In this document: piece by piece, positions 16,649 through 24,109 of the stretch
Position numbering within the stretch: the first letter of the stretch is position 1
Layout of the letters: each line of letters opens with the position of its first letter
Assembly (NCBI GenBank): GCA_945872795.1
Contig: CAMCAZ010000023.1
Location: forward strand, 1-47,466
Length of the DNA: 47,466 nt
Direction of reading: 5' to 3'
DNA from: Chryseobacterium gleum
Lineage (GTDB): Bacteria; Bacteroidota; Bacteroidia; Flavobacteriales_F; PHOS-HE28
Translations under genes and position numbers: made by a program
Notes under the pieces: generated by a model
Database searches by the model: none
Seen by the model: only the letters and a program-made list of their open reading frames with translations
What the model was told of the DNA's origin: nothing

Positions 16649-16750
16649 GACCTTTTCAGGACTTGGCGACGGGCGAGGGGGGCTGCAGCCCGGAGTTTTG
16701 AGCAAAGCCCCGTGGAAGAAGGGATCCGGCGAGGGGCGTGGTGGGGCGGC

Positions 16751-16758
16751 TAACTTTG
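16751..16758 (+). promoter_or_regulatory. -7 promoter box of recF
   Basis: TAACTTTG is a full match to TAnnTTTG and ends 11 bases before the recF ATG. The predicted leader is only a few bases. No -33 TTG is seen at the right distance. Confidence 0.55.
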
Positions 16759-16769
16759 CCCCCCTGTCC

Positions 16770-17909
16770 ATGAGCCTGCACCTCGAACGTCTGCGCTTGC
16801 TGCAATTCCGGAACCACCGGGAGGTGGAGGTGGAACTGGGCCCCGAGGTGAACTGCTTCGTGGGGAACAACGGCGCCGGGAAGACCAATCTGCTGGACGC
16901 CGTGCACTACCTCTCCCTGTGCAAGAGCTATTTCGAGGCGGTGGACATCCACAACATCCAGCATGGCGAGGACTTCTTCATGGTGCAGGGGACCATGCAT
17001 ACCGAGGCCGGTGAGGACCAGGTGCTGTGCAGCGTGCGCCGTGGCCATCGCAAGGTGGTGAGCCGCAACCGCAAGGAATATGACCGGATGGCCGATCACG
17101 TGGGCCAGTACCCCGTGGTGATGATCACGCCCTATGATGGACAGCTGGTGCTCGACGGCTCGGAGGTTCGCCGGCGCTTCCTGGACGGACTCATCGCCCA
17201 GTTCGACAAGGCCTACCTCGATGCCCTCATCCGCTACAACCGCGCCTTGGTGCAGCGGAACGCCCTGCTGAAACGTTTCGCCATGACCGGCGGTGGATCA
17301 CTGCAGGACCTGGAGCCCTGGGACGAGCAATTGGTGCACCATGGCGAACAGGTGCATCGCGTCCGGTCGGCGTTCATGGAGGAGATGGTGCCGCTCCTTG
17401 AGAAGCACTACCAAGGCATCAGCTCCGGTCAGGAGCGCGTGGCCTTGATCTATCGCTCGGCTCTTTCAGAGGCCTCTTTCCTCGACCTGCTTACGGAAAG
17501 CTGGGCGCGTGATCGGGCGGCACAGTACACCACCGTGGGCATCCATAAGGATGACCTGGTCTTCACCCTGGATGACCAGCCCCTGAAGCGCCACGGTTCC
17601 CAGGGGCAGCAGAAGACCTACCTCATCGCGCTGAAATTGGCGCAGTTCGACCTGACGCTGGCCCGGGGCGGGAAGCGACCGATCCTGCTGCTCGATGACA
17701 TCTTCGACAAGATCGACCCCTTGCGTATGCGGCACCTGCTGGGCCTGATGAGCGGCCAGCGCTTCGGCCAGGTGCTCATCACGGACACCGATGCGCAGCG
17801 GTTGCATACGGCCCTGGACGGGTCCGACCTCGACGTGCGCTTCTTCCACATCGGCGCCAACAGCACCATCACCCGTGAAGAAACGATCCAACGAACAATC
17901 GCTCACTGA
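16770..17909 (+). CDS. recF: RecF recombination/repair ATPase
   Basis: The product is 379 residues from ATG 16770, the usual RecF length. A longer ORF to 16698 passes through the promoter and is rejected. Walker A GNNGAGKT is at 32-39, the ABC-type signature near SQGQQKTYLIALKLAQ, and Walker B at ILLLDDIFDKID. RecF loads RecA at gaps with RecO and RecR. The DUF721/DciA-like gene starts inside its last 35 bases, in another frame, so the two are coupled. Confidence 0.96.
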   Translation: MSLHLERLRLLQFRNHREVEVELGPEVNCFVGNNGAGKTNLLDAVHYLSLCKSYFEAVDIHNIQHGEDFFMVQGTMHTEAGEDQVLCSVRRGHRKVVSRNRKEYDRMADHVGQYPVVMITPYDGQLVLDGSEVRRRFLDGLIAQFDKAYLDALIRYNRALVQRNALLKRFAMTGGGSLQDLEPWDEQLVHHGEQVHRVRSAFMEEMVPLLEKHYQGISSGQERVALIYRSALSEASFLDLLTESWARDRAAQYTTVGIHKDDLVFTLDDQPLKRHGSQGQQKTYLIALKLAQFDLTLARGGKRPILLLDDIFDKIDPLRMRHLLGLMSGQRFGQVLITDTDAQRLHTALDGSDLDVRFFHIGANSTITREETIQRTIAH

Positions 17910-18168
17910 AGCACTTGACCGGTTGGTCGATGCTTTCGGCATGCGGGAACGCATGGACGAACTGGACATCACCACGGCGTGGGACAAGCTGGTGGGCCCC
18001 ATGGTGGCCCGGCACACGGTGACCGTGCGCTTGAGAGGGGGACGCCTGCGCGTGCGCGTGGATTCGGCCCCACTGCGGCATGAACTGAGCTACATGCGCG
18101 AGGCGCTCAAGGAGGTCCTCAACCACCGTGCTGGACGCACGGTGGTCGAAGAGATCATTCTGGAGTAA
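17875..18168 (+). CDS. DUF721 (DciA-like) protein, likely replicative helicase loader
   Basis: The product is 97 residues from GTG 17875. The longer ORF start lies deep in recF and gives a non-native Ser/Thr/Cys-rich N-terminus. The DUF721 core is visible: AWDKLVGPMVARHT near 37-50, then alternating strands RLRGGRLRVRVDSAPLRHEL. DciA-type DUF721 proteins load the DnaB helicase in bacteria lacking DnaC or DnaI. This short form is just the conserved domain. The coupling to recF supports a role in DNA replication. Confidence 0.75.
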   Translation: MKKRSNEQSLTEALDRLVDAFGMRERMDELDITTAWDKLVGPMVARHTVTVRLRGGRLRVRVDSAPLRHELSYMREALKEVLNHRAGRTVVEEIILE

Positions 18169-18226
18169 GACAGTGTGAACAACAGCACCGGTCGGCCCGA
18201 TGGAGCCGGCAGCGCGTGTTCAGGCG

Positions 18227-18646
18227 TCAGTAGCGCTCGCGCCCGCTGAAGAAGAAGTTACCTTCGATGAAGGCGTTCTCATCGCTGTCGCTGCCATGAG
18301 CGGCGTTCTTGGCCTTGCTCTCGGCGAAACGCTTGCGGATGGTGCCCTCCTCTGCGTTGGCAGGGTCGGTGGCGCCGATCAGTTTGCGGAAATCCTCCAC
18401 GGCGTTGTCCTTCTCCAGGATCGCGGCGAAGATGGGGCCGCTGGCCATGTAGTCCACCAATTCGCCATAGAAGGGACGCTCCTTGTGCACGGCGTAGAAA
18501 CTGCCGGCCTCCATGGTGGAAAGCTGGGTGTATTTCAGCGCAACGATGCGATAGCCGTTGGAGATGATCATGTCGATGATCTTGCCTGCGTGCCCGGCGG
18601 CGACCGCTTCGGGCTTGATCATCGTGAAGGTTCTGTTTGTTGCCAT
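18227..18646 (-). CDS. ndk: Nucleoside diphosphate kinase
   Basis: The 139-residue enzyme moves the gamma phosphate from ATP to nucleoside diphosphates. The catalytic histidine is H117 in [12 protein letters not shown]. The N-terminal [10 protein letters not shown] motif and the KERPFY segment are also present. Length and motifs are standard. It is monocistronic, convergent with the DUF721 gene and divergent from the lipoprotein gene at 18766. Confidence 0.97.
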   Translation of the reverse strand: MATNRTFTMIKPEAVAAGHAGKIIDMIISNGYRIVALKYTQLSTMEAGSFYAVHKERPFYGELVDYMASGPIFAAILEKDNAVEDFRKLIGATDPANAEEGTIRKRFAESKAKNAAHGSDSDENAFIEGNFFFSGRERY

Positions 18647-18668
18647 GGGGGGTGTTGAAAACGCGGCG

Positions 18669-18676
18669 CAAAAGTA
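18669..18676 (-). promoter_or_regulatory. -7 promoter box of ndk
   Basis: Minus-strand TACTTTTG is a full match to TAnnTTTG and ends 22 bases before the ndk ATG. No clear -33 element. Confidence 0.55.
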
Positions 18677-18765
18677 ATGGACAATGATGTCAGCACCACA
18701 CCATATGCGCTATTCCTTCGTGTCCTGTTAGCGATCCATCGAGCGTTCCACCATTCCTGCACCCC

Positions 18766-19680
18766 ATGTCCCCATCACCGTTCAAGCGACGTTCACTGTT
18801 CCCAGCGGCTCTTGCGGTCCTGGCACTCACGGCCTGTGGAGGGTCCCCCACAGATACCCCGGCAGAGACGGAGGGCGCAGAGCTGGTCATCGGTAACGAG
18901 AACGCTGCCGATGCCTCCAGCATATACCAGATGCCCACCCCCAACGAGCTGTTCACGCTGGTGCGCGAAATGGCCGGCGAGGGGCACAAGCGGATGCTGA
19001 ACCCCGCCACCAATGTGGAGCGCTACGTTTCCCTGCGCAGTCGGGCCATCAATTTCGGCATCTACTCCACGGACCTTGTCTACGCCAGCTATTTCAAACT
19101 GAACGTGGAAGTGGCGCGGTACTACCTGACCACCAAGAAGCTGGGCGACGGGCTCGGGCTGGCGTCGGCGTTCAACGATGCCGATTTCGTCCGTTTGGAA
19201 TCGAACCTCACCCGTGGTGACTCCCTGGAGGTGATCAGCAATGAGGCTTACATGAAGGCCTACGAGAAGTTGCAGAGCGAGAAGATGGGACCGACGCTGG
19301 CCCTCGTGCTCGCCGGTGGATGGATCGAGAGCATGCATCTGGTCATCCGCCAGATCGAGGCCTTCGGGGAGAGCGAGCCGCTGATGGAACGCGTGGCGGA
19401 GCAGAAGGTCACCCTGGAGCACCTGCTGGAGCTGATGAAACCCCTGGAGACGGATGCCGAAGTGGCACCGATCTATCGCGAGCTGGTCAAGGTCCGCGAC
19501 ATTTATGACCGGGTTAACGTGAAGCGAATACCTCACCGCGAAGGTTCCGCCTCGGGCCGCATGGTGCTGGGTGATGAGCTGCAGATCGAGCTCACCGCGG
19601 AGAAGTATGCCGAACTGGTGAAGGCCGTGGATGGCCTGCGCGCTGAAGTGACACGTCCGGAGGACAAGACCAACGCCTGA
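18766..19680 (+). CDS. Conserved lipoprotein of unknown function
   Basis: The 304-residue protein has a lipoprotein signal with basic residues then LALTAC, and modified cysteine at 24. The mature part is mostly helical with regular charged spacing. Examples are YSTDLVYASYFKLNVEVARYY near 103-123 and LALVLAGGWIESMHLVIRQIE near 180-200. No catalytic motif is recognised. A secreted protein gene begins eight bases after its stop, so the two form a pair. It is expected in the periplasm or outer membrane. I do not recognise a named family. Confidence 0.8.
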   Translation: MSPSPFKRRSLFPAALAVLALTACGGSPTDTPAETEGAELVIGNENAADASSIYQMPTPNELFTLVREMAGEGHKRMLNPATNVERYVSLRSRAINFGIYSTDLVYASYFKLNVEVARYYLTTKKLGDGLGLASAFNDADFVRLESNLTRGDSLEVISNEAYMKAYEKLQSEKMGPTLALVLAGGWIESMHLVIRQIEAFGESEPLMERVAEQKVTLEHLLELMKPLETDAEVAPIYRELVKVRDIYDRVNVKRIPHREGSASGRMVLGDELQIELTAEKYAELVKAVDGLRAEVTRPEDKTNA

Positions 19681-19688
19681 ACACGACC

Positions 19689-20234
19689 ATGAAATCCATC
19701 ACGTCCATTCGTTCCGTCCTGGTCGCTGCAGCAGTGGTCACCATCCTGCCACTGATCACCATGGCCCAGGGGCCGTGCACCGACTATCACAAGTTCAACT
19801 GTAACCGCGCCAGCGACAAGCGCTTCTCGCTCAATGGTCAAAGCAAGAGCGCTGCCGTTCAGGTGGGGCAGGAGACCGAGCTGAACATCATCGTGTATCG
19901 CGGTCAGGATTACCGGATCTCCCTCTGTTTCGATGACAAGGTCCTGGGCGAGAGCCTTGCTATCCGCCTTGTGGAGAAGATACGCCAGGTCAAGCCCGGC
20001 GCAGCAGATAGTGCCAAGGTGGAATACGAGGAGCTGGAGAAGGTCCTTTGGGACAATACGGAGCATGAGATGGCCCAGACCGTGGAATTCTCCTGCACCT
20101 CCACCAAGCGCATCGCCGTGGAAGTAGTGGCGGCCGGTGGGGAAGCATCGGACAAGAAAAGTGAGAGAGTCGTCGACATCGGTTGCGTGGGTATCCTCAT
20201 CGAACACATGCCCACTCCGGGCCTGGGGTTCTGA
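19689..20234 (+). CDS. Secreted protein of unknown function
   Basis: The 181-residue protein has a signal peptide (about 1-27, ending TMAQ). It then has a compact domain with five cysteines (for example CTDYHKFNC near 30-38 and the pair near 79 and 130) and a beta-strand pattern such as TELNIIVYRGQDYRISLCF. Disulphide bonds in the periplasm are likely. It follows the lipoprotein gene by eight bases, so a joint function is probable. The function is unknown. Confidence 0.75.
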   Translation: MKSITSIRSVLVAAAVVTILPLITMAQGPCTDYHKFNCNRASDKRFSLNGQSKSAAVQVGQETELNIIVYRGQDYRISLCFDDKVLGESLAIRLVEKIRQVKPGAADSAKVEYEELEKVLWDNTEHEMAQTVEFSCTSTKRIAVEVVAAGGEASDKKSERVVDIGCVGILIEHMPTPGLGF

Positions 20235-20261
20235 TCACCGCCCGGGGCATGGGCGGCCGGT

Positions 20262-20269
20262 TACCTTTG
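20262..20269 (+). promoter_or_regulatory. -7 promoter box of nrnA
   Basis: TACCTTTG fully matches TAnnTTTG and ends nine bases before ATG 20279. The leader would be about five bases. Confidence 0.55.
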
Positions 20270-20278
20270 GCGCCGACC

Positions 20279-21307
20279 ATGAACTTTTCGACCGCACAGA
20301 CCGAGGCCTTGACGCGCCTCAAGGGCCTGCTTGATCAGCCACGCCGACTGGTGATCGTGACCCATTTCAATCCGGATGGGGATGCCATCGGTTCGAGTCT
20401 GGGCTTGATGCATATGTTGCGCAAGTGGGGCCACACGGTGCACGTGGTGCTGCCGAACGCGGCGCCCGCATTCCTGAACTGGTTGCCCGGAGCCTCGGAG
20501 ACCATCGCGTTCGACCGCGAACCCAAGGGTGCTGCTGATGTACTGGACCAGGCAGAGGTCCTGTTCTGCCTGGACTTCAACCGCATGGACCGGGTGAACG
20601 CATTGCAAGCTTCGTTGAGCGCGTTGAGCGTTCCGCGTGTCCTGATCGATCATCATCAGGACCCCGACCCGTCCTTCGAATACCTGTTCTCCGACACCAC
20701 CGCGTGCGCCACGTGCCAGATGGTCTATGACCTGCTGGTGGCCATGGGTCGTGCCGGAACCTTCGATACGGAAACTGCCACCTGCCTCTACACGGGCCTG
20801 GTCACCGATTCCGGTTCGTTCCGATTCCGCAGCACCACGCCGCATACTATGCGTGTCGCCGGTGATCTGATGGCGCATGGCGTGAACATCGAGCGTGTCC
20901 ACCAGGCGATCATGGACGATAACAGTGTGGACCGGCTCCGACTGCTCGGGTTCATGCTGCACCAGCGACTGGAGGTGCTGCCGGAGAGTTCCACTTCCAT
21001 CATCAGCCTGTCCCGCGCCGACCTGGAGCGTTATCACAATAAACCCGGCGATACCGAAGGCTTCGTCAACTATGGCCTTTCCATCCGTGGCATCCGGCTG
21101 TCCGCCTTCTTCGTGGAGCGCACTGACATGGTGAAGGTCAGTCTCCGATCGAAAGGCGACCTTGCGGTGGACCGCTTCCTCAAGGAGCATTTCAACGGTG
21201 GGGGCCATGCCAACGCCGCAGGTGGGCACACCTCGGGATCCTTGGAAGATGCCGTTGCCCGCTTCAAGTCCTTGTTGCCACAACTGATCACCCCGACCCT
21301 CTCATGA
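20279..21307 (+). CDS. nrnA: DHH/DHHA1 phosphoesterase, NrnA-like (oligoribonuclease / pAp phosphatase)
   Basis: The product is 342 residues from ATG 20279, just after a promoter box. The longer ORF to 20183 overlaps the previous gene and is rejected. DHH motifs are NPDGDAIGSS (31-40), DFNRMDR, LIDHHQDP, and GLVTDSGSF. The DHHA1 motif GGGHANAAGG is near the C-terminus. This set fits bifunctional NrnA enzymes that degrade nanoRNA and 3'-phosphoadenosine 5'-phosphate. Single-stranded nucleic acid or cyclic dinucleotide phosphodiesterases of the same family are alternatives. It overlaps the next gene by four bases. Confidence 0.87.
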   Translation: MNFSTAQTEALTRLKGLLDQPRRLVIVTHFNPDGDAIGSSLGLMHMLRKWGHTVHVVLPNAAPAFLNWLPGASETIAFDREPKGAADVLDQAEVLFCLDFNRMDRVNALQASLSALSVPRVLIDHHQDPDPSFEYLFSDTTACATCQMVYDLLVAMGRAGTFDTETATCLYTGLVTDSGSFRFRSTTPHTMRVAGDLMAHGVNIERVHQAIMDDNSVDRLRLLGFMLHQRLEVLPESSTSIISLSRADLERYHNKPGDTEGFVNYGLSIRGIRLSAFFVERTDMVKVSLRSKGDLAVDRFLKEHFNGGGHANAAGGHTSGSLEDAVARFKSLLPQLITPTLS

Positions 21308-21831
21308 GGACAGCCGTCATACTGGGGATCCTGGCTGCCATGGGGTGTGGCGATCGCGAAGGCCGCGTACCGGGCACCCAGCGTCAGCAGCCCACGCAGG
21401 AGTCGCTGATCGAAGGGAACAAGGAAGCGCTGCGGATGGAGGAGAAGGACATTGAGCGTTATGTGGAACGCAGCGGACTACCGTTCAAGACCACGGCGCG
21501 GGGTGTGCGTTATGTCATCCTGCGCGATGAGCCCGGTGCCACCGCAGGCCCCGATCAATGGGCCACCCTCAATTACCGATTGGAACTGTTGAACGGGGAT
21601 ACGGCCTATGCCACGGACCCGGGCAAGCCGGAAACGTTCAAGGTGGAGATGGATGACGTGGAGAGCGGCCTGCACGAAGGTGTTCAGTTGCTCTCCCCCG
21701 GCGACAGTGCCATCCTGGTCATACCATCCTACCGCGCACATGGACTGATCGGTGATCAGGACCGCATCCCGATGCGCAGCAGCTTGGTCTATCGTGTGGG
21801 ATTGGTGAAGCTCAGCAGGAAGGATCCATGA
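21304..21831 (+). CDS. FKBP-like lipoprotein, possibly GldI-like
   Basis: The 175-residue protein has a lipoprotein signal ending AAMGC (cysteine 15), a helical linker and one FKBP domain (about 60-172). The FKBP pattern is visible in WATLNYRLELLNGD and in VIPSYRAHGLIG. In FKBPs the last motif is normally AYG; here the tyrosine is replaced by histidine, so prolyl isomerase activity may be weak or absent. Gliding bacteria carry the FKBP lipoprotein GldI, and this could be its counterpart, but I cannot tell it from other FKBP lipoproteins. It overlaps nrnA and the next gene by four bases. Confidence 0.75.
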   Translation: MRTAVILGILAAMGCGDREGRVPGTQRQQPTQESLIEGNKEALRMEEKDIERYVERSGLPFKTTARGVRYVILRDEPGATAGPDQWATLNYRLELLNGDTAYATDPGKPETFKVEMDDVESGLHEGVQLLSPGDSAILVIPSYRAHGLIGDQDRIPMRSSLVYRVGLVKLSRKDP

Positions 21832-22688
21832 GGTCGTTCTGGTTCGGGATGATCGCCCTCTTGACGGCGTGCAGTGGATCACCCTATCCAGGATTCACGG
21901 AAACGGAGGATGGCGTGCATGTGCGCTTGCATACCCTGGGGGATGGTGTTGAACTGGCGAGCGACAGTGACAGTGTGCACGTGCGCCTTCGCATTGCGCA
22001 CTGGGGTGATGCGCCGGGTACTCTGTACAGCACGGAGCGCACCTATGCGACCCGCACGATACGCAAGGCGATGATGCGAGAAGCCTTGGGTCGCATGCAT
22101 GCGGGCGACAGCATGAGCTTGATCGTGCCGGCTGACCAGGTGCCCTGGTCGGACCTCGGGCTCGATGTCGCGGCCATTCCGGCCGATACCGGGACGGTAC
22201 AGGTCGAATTGGGCCTCCTCGCGATCATCACCCCACAGATGATGCGCGATGCCACTGCGGAAGCCAAGCGGAATGATCCGGAAGGATATGAACGCAGGCT
22301 CATTAAAGCCTACCTCGCATCGAGCGCGCAGCCCTGGACACAATGGGGGAGCAGTGAGATGCACTACTTCGTGGAGGTCGCGCCCAGTGACACGAACGCC
22401 GTGAAGCAGGGAGCGTTGGTGTCCGTTTCCTACGAAGGCCGTCGGCTGGAGGACGGGGTGATGGTGGACGATACCGAGCGGCAGGGAGGTGCGTTCAGTT
22501 GGCGCTACGGTGATCCCGACCAGGTGATGCAGGGTATGGAGATCGCGGTGCAGCTCTTGCGCGAAGGAGGAGTGGGGCAGTTCATCCTGCCATCCGCCTA
22601 TGCCTTCGGTGCGCGGGGTGTGCCTGGTGTGGTCGATCCGTACACACCCGTGCTGTATCGCGTGTCCGTGGTACGTGTGGGACGATAG
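21828..22688 (+). CDS. Lipoprotein with two FKBP-like domains
   Basis: The 286-residue protein has a lipoprotein signal ending LLTAC (cysteine 15). The first half (about 20-140) looks like a degenerate FKBP domain, with RMHAGDSMSLIVPADQVPW. The second (about 175-285) is clearer, with GALVSVSYEGRRLEDGVM and FILPSAYAFGARGVPG. The usual AYG motif reads AFG. The ATGA overlap with the preceding FKBP-like gene shows coupling. It probably acts as a periplasmic chaperone; catalysis is doubtful. Confidence 0.75.
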   Translation: MRSFWFGMIALLTACSGSPYPGFTETEDGVHVRLHTLGDGVELASDSDSVHVRLRIAHWGDAPGTLYSTERTYATRTIRKAMMREALGRMHAGDSMSLIVPADQVPWSDLGLDVAAIPADTGTVQVELGLLAIITPQMMRDATAEAKRNDPEGYERRLIKAYLASSAQPWTQWGSSEMHYFVEVAPSDTNAVKQGALVSVSYEGRRLEDGVMVDDTERQGGAFSWRYGDPDQVMQGMEIAVQLLREGGVGQFILPSAYAFGARGVPGVVDPYTPVLYRVSVVRVGR

Positions 22689-22825
22689 TGCCCTGCGGCC
22701 TGTTGGCCATGTGCAGTTTCCATGTGGGCTTGATCGATCCACGGCGTTATGCACGGTGAGGCCGACGTCCGCATTGGTCAAGACATCCACGACGTACACT
22801 GATCGAACGGAAGGTGCTCACAGGT

Positions 22826-22842
22826 GGAGGCACAGCGCCTCC
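22826..22842. terminator. Hairpin between convergent genes, weak terminator candidate
   Basis: GGAGGC and GCCTCC form a six-base stem with a five-base loop in the 177-base gap between the FKBP-like gene and the facing methylase gene. There is no T run on either strand, so it may not terminate. Confidence 0.25.
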
Positions 22843-22865
22843 GTTCATACCGCCTATCGGCTGTC

Positions 22866-23582
22866 TCAGGGTCGGCCCAGGATGAACACGGCCGGTCGTT
22901 TGCCCAGTATCGGCGTGGCCTTGGACCAATTGCTGATGGACCGGGTCTCCACACTTCCCCCAGGCTGCGTGACGTCCACGGCGATGGTGAGCAGGGTGGA
23001 TGATGCACAGGTCTGCAGCAGTTCACCGAGCAGCACATCATTGCGGTACGGCGTTTCCATGAACAGCTCGGCCCCACCGCTGCGCAGAGCGTCCGCTTCG
23101 ATCTTGCGGATGGCCTGCTTGCGTTCCTGTGGGGTGCGGGGCAGGTAACCATGAAAGGTGAAACGCTGTCCGTTCAGACCCGACGCCGCCAAGGCGAGCA
23201 TCATGGAGCTTGGGCCTGTCAACGGCACAACGCGGATGCCGATGCGGTGGGCTGCCCGCACCAACAGCGCACCGGGGTCGGCGATACCCGGCATGCCGGC
23301 TTCGCTGATCACGGCGGCATCCCGGCCTCCCTGCATGAGCCGCAGCAGGGCCTCCGCCTCCGCGGTGGTCCCATCCTTGTCGAAGCGGTGGATCTCCTGA
23401 CGCTGAAGGTCGATCTCCGGAAGCATCCGTCGGAGCATGAGCCGGGCGGTCTTCTCGTGTTCCGCGAACCACAGGTCCACACGTCCAGCTATGGCGATGT
23501 TCTCGGGAGGCAGCTGCTCGGTCCCGCCCAGCTCGCCCAGCCACACGGGCATCAGGTACAGCACTCCGTTACCGCGCAACAT
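22866..23582 (-). CDS. RsmI-like SAM-dependent methyltransferase
   Basis: The 238-residue protein is a tetrapyrrole/RsmI-type methylase. Visible motifs are VISEAGMPGIADPGALLVRAAH (the SAM-loop region, about 91-112), VPLTGPSSMMLALAASGL and FMETPYRND. RsmI 2'-O-methylates C1402 of 16S rRNA. Bacteroidota often have a second, shorter protein of this type, and this may be that one, so I do not give the symbol. Its N-terminus overlaps the phosphatase gene by 14 bases. Confidence 0.85.
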   Translation of the reverse strand: MLRGNGVLYLMPVWLGELGGTEQLPPENIAIAGRVDLWFAEHEKTARLMLRRMLPEIDLQRQEIHRFDKDGTTAEAEALLRLMQGGRDAAVISEAGMPGIADPGALLVRAAHRIGIRVVPLTGPSSMMLALAASGLNGQRFTFHGYLPRTPQERKQAIRKIEADALRSGGAELFMETPYRNDVLLGELLQTCASSTLLTIAVDVTQPGGSVETRSISNWSKATPILGKRPAVFILGRP

Positions 23583-24027
23583 CCTTCAACAGGGCTTGCA
23601 GGGCATCCGTCAGCATGGCGTGCACCTCATCGAATCCTTCGTCTCCGCCGAAATAGGGGTCCGGTACTTCCCGTTCGGGACGCCAGGGGGCATGGTCCAT
23701 CACCAGTCGGGCTTTGGAGGCGAGCTCGGCCGTGGGGGCCAGTGCGCGCATGTTGCTCAGGTTGGAAGCATCCATGGCCAGGATCATATCGAACTCCGTG
23801 AAGTCCGACGCGCGGAACTGCCGTGCACGCAGGTCGCCGATCTCCATGCCCTGTCGCACCATGGCGGCTTGTGCGCGTGGGTCAGGTGCTTCGCCCACAT
23901 GGTAGTCGCTCGTGCCGGCTGAATCCGTGATCACCGTGATGCCTTGTTCGTGAGCAAGGTGCCGCAGGATGCCTTCCGCCATGGGAGAGCGGCATATGTT
24001 ACCAAGACAGACGGTCAGGATCTTCAT
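23569..24027 (-). CDS. Low-molecular-weight protein-tyrosine phosphatase
   Basis: The product is 152 residues from ATG 24027 (MKILTVCLGNICRSP). A longer ORF to 24090 passes through the dnaA terminator and is rejected. The CX5R loop is C7-LGNIC-R13 followed by S. The general-acid motif is DPYFGG near the end. These are the catalytic parts of the family. The substrate is unknown, and there is no partner tyrosine kinase in view. It overlaps the RsmI-like gene by 14 bases. Confidence 0.93.
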   Translation of the reverse strand: MKILTVCLGNICRSPMAEGILRHLAHEQGITVITDSAGTSDYHVGEAPDPRAQAAMVRQGMEIGDLRARQFRASDFTEFDMILAMDASNLSNMRALAPTAELASKARLVMDHAPWRPEREVPDPYFGGDEGFDEVHAMLTDALQALLKDVAR

Positions 24028-24054
24028 GGGCGTGGGAGCGATGCGCGAAGGTCG

Positions 24055-24086
24055 GAAAAGCGAAGGCCCCCGCATGGCGGAGGCCT
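24055..24086 (-). terminator. Rho-independent terminator of dnaA
   Basis: On the minus strand AGGCCTCCGC pairs with GCGGGGGCCT (one G-U pair) across a three-base loop, followed by TCGCTTTTCC. It lies 24 bases past the dnaA stop. Confidence 0.7.
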
Positions 24087-24109
24087 CCAAGTTACCGACC
24101 GGCGTAGGG

